Below, one piece after another: positions 12,598 through 15,307 of a DNA stretch of 15,307 nucleotides. The stretch is taken from NCBI GenBank assembly GCA_023142835.1, contig JAGLIS010000029.1, positions 1 to 15,307 on the forward strand, in the 5' to 3' direction. The notes below the pieces were generated by a model, which saw nothing but the letters and a program-made list of their open reading frames with translations, searched no databases and was not told the origin of the DNA. Made by a program: the position numbers and the translations under genes. Origin of the DNA: Candidatus Pacearchaeota archaeon (lineage in GTDB: Archaea > Nanobdellota > Nanobdellia > Pacearchaeales > GW2011-AR1). How positions within the stretch are numbered: the stretch's first letter is position 1; the number at the start of each line of letters is the position of its first letter.

Positions 12598-13674
12598 TCA
12601 CTCTTCTAATTTTGCCAACTCTTCAAATAATTTTTTCTGTTTTCTATTTAGTCTTTTAGGAGTTCTTATTTTTAAATTAATAAATTGGTCTCCAACTCTA
12701 TATCTATTTATATTTTCTATTCCTTCTTCTTTTAATCTAATTATCGTCCCCGATTCAGTTCCAGAGGCTATCTTTATTTTTTTTGTTCCTGTTAATGTGG
12801 GAACGGAAATTTTACAACCTAATGCTGCCTGTGAGAAATTTATCTCAAAATCCATATAGATATCCTCTCCATCTCGTTTGAAAATTTTATGAGGTTTGAT
12901 ATTTATTATAAGAAATAGATTTCCGCTTTTTCCATTTTTAATTGCATCCCCTTTTCCTTCAACTCGTATTACTTGATCGTTATCAATCCCTTGAGGAATT
13001 TTAATTTTAATTTTAATTTTTTCGTGGACGATTCCATTGCCGTTACAATGATTACATTTATGTTGGGGAATCTTTCCGCTACCTTCACATTCATCACAGT
13101 CTGCTACCTGACGAAAGATACCAAATGGAGTTCTCTGGTTAATTTCTATCCTGCCTTCCCCGTGACATTTATCACATTTTTCTAATTTTTTATCTTTCGC
13201 TCCAGTTCCTCCGCAAAATTCACACGAGACATTTTTTCTGATTTCTATTTCTTTCTCGCATCCGAATACAGCTTCTTCAAAATCAATTATCAGTTTATAT
13301 TGTAAATCATCTCCCACATTTGCATGGTGTGTGTTTCTAAAAGGGTTTCCTCCGAATTGACTTCCGAAAAAATCTCTGAAAATATCTGAAAGGTCTTCTC
13401 CTCCAAAATTTCTAGAACCTGAACTTGAGTTTCCGAAACCTTGGTTAAATGCGTTATGTCCTACAGAATCGTATTGTTCTCTTTTTTTATCGTCGCCTAA
13501 AACTGTATATGCTTCACTTATCTCTTTAAATTTTTCTTCGTATTTTTCCTTTCTGTCTTCTGGAACTCTATCTGGATGATATTTTAATGCTAATTTTTTG
13601 TATGCCTTTTTTATTGCATCTTTACCCGCATCTTTATCAACTCCCAGAATTTCGTAATAATCTTTTTTTTCCAT
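12598..13674 (-). CDS. dnaJ: Chaperone DnaJ (Hsp40, type I)
   Basis: DnaJ delivers unfolded clients to DnaK and stimulates its ATPase. The 358 residues contain every type I region: a J domain (1-70) with the HPD triad at 33-35; a Gly/Phe-rich segment (about 72-118); a zinc domain with four CxxCxGxG repeats starting at 151, 167, 193 and 207; and a C-terminal client-binding region (about 215-350). The third and fourth repeats read CDECEGSG and CNHCNGNG. It starts 44 nt after the dnaK stop, on the same strand. They may be co-transcribed, although AT-rich TATA-like sequence in the gap leaves room for a separate promoter. The grpE gene is not visible. Confidence 0.96.
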   Translation of the reverse strand: MEKKDYYEILGVDKDAGKDAIKKAYKKLALKYHPDRVPEDRKEKYEEKFKEISEAYTVLGDDKKREQYDSVGHNAFNQGFGNSSSGSRNFGGEDLSDIFRDFFGSQFGGNPFRNTHHANVGDDLQYKLIIDFEEAVFGCEKEIEIRKNVSCEFCGGTGAKDKKLEKCDKCHGEGRIEINQRTPFGIFRQVADCDECEGSGKIPQHKCNHCNGNGIVHEKIKIKIKIPQGIDNDQVIRVEGKGDAIKNGKSGNLFLIINIKPHKIFKRDGEDIYMDFEINFSQAALGCKISVPTLTGTKKIKIASGTESGTIIRLKEEGIENINRYRVGDQFINLKIRTPKRLNRKQKKLFEELAKLEE

Positions 13675-13718
13675 AATAGTTTAAAAGATATTATTCAAAA
13701 TTTATTAGAAATAAATAT

Positions 13719-15307
13719 CTATTTTTTATCCTCAACTTCTTCTTCATCGGTTTTTTTATCTTCGGAATCTTCGTCAACTTCTTTTTTATCTTCGGAATCT
13801 TCATCTACTACTTCTGCATCGACTACTTCTTCTTTATCCCCACCTTCTTTTTTTGAAGCTTGTTCTTCGGTTGCTTGCTGATACATTTTAACTCCAACTT
13901 CTTGAGATATTTTTTGAACTTCTTTTAATTTATCTTTTATTTTTTCAATATCGTCTTCCTTCATTAATTCTTTTAACTCTTCAAGTTCCTTATTTATTTT
14001 TTCGGAAGTTTCTTTGTCAACTTTGTCTTTATACTCTTCTAGCATTTTTTCGGTAGAATAAACTAGGGATTCCGCATTATTTTTAACTTCAATTTTTTCT
14101 TTCTTTTTCTCATCTTCTTCTTTGAATCTTTCTGCATCCTTAACCATTTTTTCAATCTCATCTTTGTCTAATCCAGAACCTCCAGTGATAGTTATCTTTT
14201 GCTCTTTTCCAGTTCCCAAATCTTTAGCAGAAACATTTACAATTCCGTTGGCGTCAATATCAAATGTAACTTCTATTTGAGGTATACCTCGGGGAGCTGG
14301 TGGGATTCCTACTAAATCGAATGCTCCTAATGACTTATTATCTGAAGCCATTTCTCTCTCCCCTTGTAAAACATTTATTGTTACCGCTGGCTGATTATCT
14401 GCAGCAGTAGAAAATACTTGACTCTTTTTTGTAGGGATAGTTGTATTTTTTTCTATTAAGGGAGTTTTAATTCCTCCAAGAGTTTCAATTCCTAAGGTTA
14501 ATGGTGTGACGTCTAATAATAAAATGTCTTTTACATCTCCTCCGATAATGCCTCCCTGAATAGCAGCACCTAATGATACAGCTTCATCCGGGTGAACAGA
14601 TTTATCTGGAGAGAGTTCTATTATTTCTTTAACAATATCTTGAACTTTTGGTATTCTGGTGCTACCCCCGACTAATATAATCTTATCTATTTTTTCTAAT
14701 TTAGAATCTTTAATTGCTTGTTTTGTTGGTGCTTTAAGTTTTTCAAAGATGGGTGAACAAATTTCTTCAAATTTAGCTCTTGTTATTTCTACATCTAAAT
14801 GTTTGGGTCCAGATTGAGTTGCAGTTACATAGGGGATATTTATTTTTGTAGATTGAGTGGAACTTAGTTCTATTTTTGCTTTCTCTGCTGCATCTTTAAG
14901 TCGTTGTAATGCTACTAAGTCTTCTCTCAAATCGAATCCGTTTTCTTTTTTGAATTCCTTAGATAAATATTCGATTAATATTTCGTCGATATCATCTCCA
15001 CCAAGGTTATTGTTTCCGCTAGTGGACTTTACTTCAAAAACTCCATCTCCTAGTTCTAAGACTGAAACATCGAATGTTCCTCCTCCGAAATCGAAAACTA
15101 ATATTGTATGTTCGTTTGATTTTTCTAAACCATATGAGAGTGCAGCTGCAGTAGGTTCATTAACGATTCTTTTTACATCTAATCCTGCTATAACTCCTGC
15201 GTCCTTTGTTGCTTGTCTTTGCGCATCTCCGAAATATGCTGGAACGGTTATTACAGCTTCTTTGACATCATGACCTAGATATGATTCTGCATCTTTTTTT
15301 AATTTTT
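13719..15307 (-). CDS. dnaK: Chaperone DnaK (Hsp70), N terminus beyond the window
   Basis: DnaK is an ATP-driven chaperone that binds exposed hydrophobic segments of proteins. About 528 residues are visible, and the reading frame continues open to the window edge, so roughly the first 110-120 residues are missing. Landmarks of the ATPase domain are AVITVPAYFGDAQRQATKDA, RIVNEPTAAALSYG, FDFGGGTFDVS and ILVGGSTRIPKVQ. The hydrophobic linker and substrate-binding domain start at DILLLDVTPLTLGIETLGG. The lid helices follow, then a long acidic tail containing VDAEVVDEDSED. The codon at 14930 that could be read as a start is an internal TTG (Leu). The tail carries a duplicated ten-residue unit. The sequence is of bacterial type, as for most archaeal DnaKs, which are thought to have been acquired from bacteria. 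Confidence 0.96.
   Translation of the reverse strand, partial: KLKKDAESYLGHDVKEAVITVPAYFGDAQRQATKDAGVIAGLDVKRIVNEPTAAALSYGLEKSNEHTILVFDFGGGTFDVSVLELGDGVFEVKSTSGNNNLGGDDIDEILIEYLSKEFKKENGFDLREDLVALQRLKDAAEKAKIELSSTQSTKINIPYVTATQSGPKHLDVEITRAKFEEICSPIFEKLKAPTKQAIKDSKLEKIDKIILVGGSTRIPKVQDIVKEIIELSPDKSVHPDEAVSLGAAIQGGIIGGDVKDILLLDVTPLTLGIETLGGIKTPLIEKNTTIPTKKSQVFSTAADNQPAVTINVLQGEREMASDNKSLGAFDLVGIPPAPRGIPQIEVTFDIDANGIVNVSAKDLGTGKEQKITITGGSGLDKDEIEKMVKDAERFKEEDEKKKEKIEVKNNAESLVYSTEKMLEEYKDKVDKETSEKINKELEELKELMKEDDIEKIKDKLKEVQKISQEVGVKMYQQATEEQASKKEGGDKEEVVDAEVVDEDSEDKKEVDEDSEDKKTDEEEVEDKK
13751..13802 (-). repeat. 30-nt tandem duplication in the dnaK tail
   Basis: The stretch TTTTTTATCTTCGGAATCTT recurs with a 30-nt period (copies near 13752 and 13782). 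It encodes two consecutive DEDSEDKK units in the acidic C terminus, an in-frame expansion. Confidence 0.75.

Noticed and set aside
14930..14930. Start of dnaK at an internal codon
   Set aside because: The codon is TTG in the middle of the ATPase domain; the upstream frame is open to the window end and encodes clear Hsp70 motifs such as FDFGGGTFDVS.
14857..15273. 138-codon open frame opposite dnaK
   Set aside because: It is antisense to conserved Hsp70 sequence, with no promoter and no recognisable motif.

Overview
The window looks like low-GC archaeal chromosome, probably from a small-genome lineage such as a DPANN archaeon. That placement is an inference from gene content and promoter architecture; no 16S gene is present. 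Supporting signs are the archaeal/eukaryotic-type cluster rpo7-spt4-eS24-eS31, a type II methionine aminopeptidase, a TrmB-type regulator, an archaeal presenilin-like protease, and TATA boxes (some preceded by a purine-rich BRE) centred about 23-27 nt upstream of many start codons. That spacing implies leaderless mRNAs. The bacterial-type DnaJ-DnaK pair fits the patchy Hsp70 inheritance known in archaea.

Layout. Positions 1-52 hold the 3' end of a tRNA, followed by a structured GC-rich element (67-134). Next come a small secreted Tyr-rich protein (206-625) and a tiny very acidic protein (682-888) with a GNRA-capped hairpin behind it. On the minus strand lie the kleisin ScpA (963-1751) and an M29 aminopeptidase (2125-3240). 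The 373-nt gap between them holds no gene but contains a likely small RNA with its own promoter and poly-T end (1857-1937) and a pair of GC-rich hairpins (1954-2000). Then comes the minus-strand operon rpo7-spt4-rps24e-rps27ae (4905 to 3456), with a TrmB regulator (4961-5749) and a GxGD intramembrane protease (5886-6866) upstream of it.

On the plus strand from 6976 are an RNA m5C methyltransferase, a NYN-domain protein behind a hairpin-containing leader, and a NOL1/NOP2/fmu-associated PUA protein translationally coupled to the NYN gene. An unrecognised 363-residue protein (9288-10379) and methionine aminopeptidase (10580-11482) follow. The right end is minus strand: dnaK (cut by the window edge), dnaJ, then a class II Fic protein with its own promoter.

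Functional themes. Transcription and translation machinery (Rpo7, Spt4, eS24, eS31, the m5C methylase with its PUA partner, MetAP) sits beside proteostasis (DnaK/DnaJ, the M29 peptidase, a presenilin-like protease) and chromosome organisation (ScpA). The points most worth following up are the structured intergenic RNAs, the NYN gene placed between a methyltransferase and its usual PUA partner with a terminator-like leader, a Fic enzyme with a FICD-like inhibitory motif next to its possible target Hsp70, and the unrecognised 363-residue protein. No CRISPR array, insertion sequence or complete mobile element was seen.
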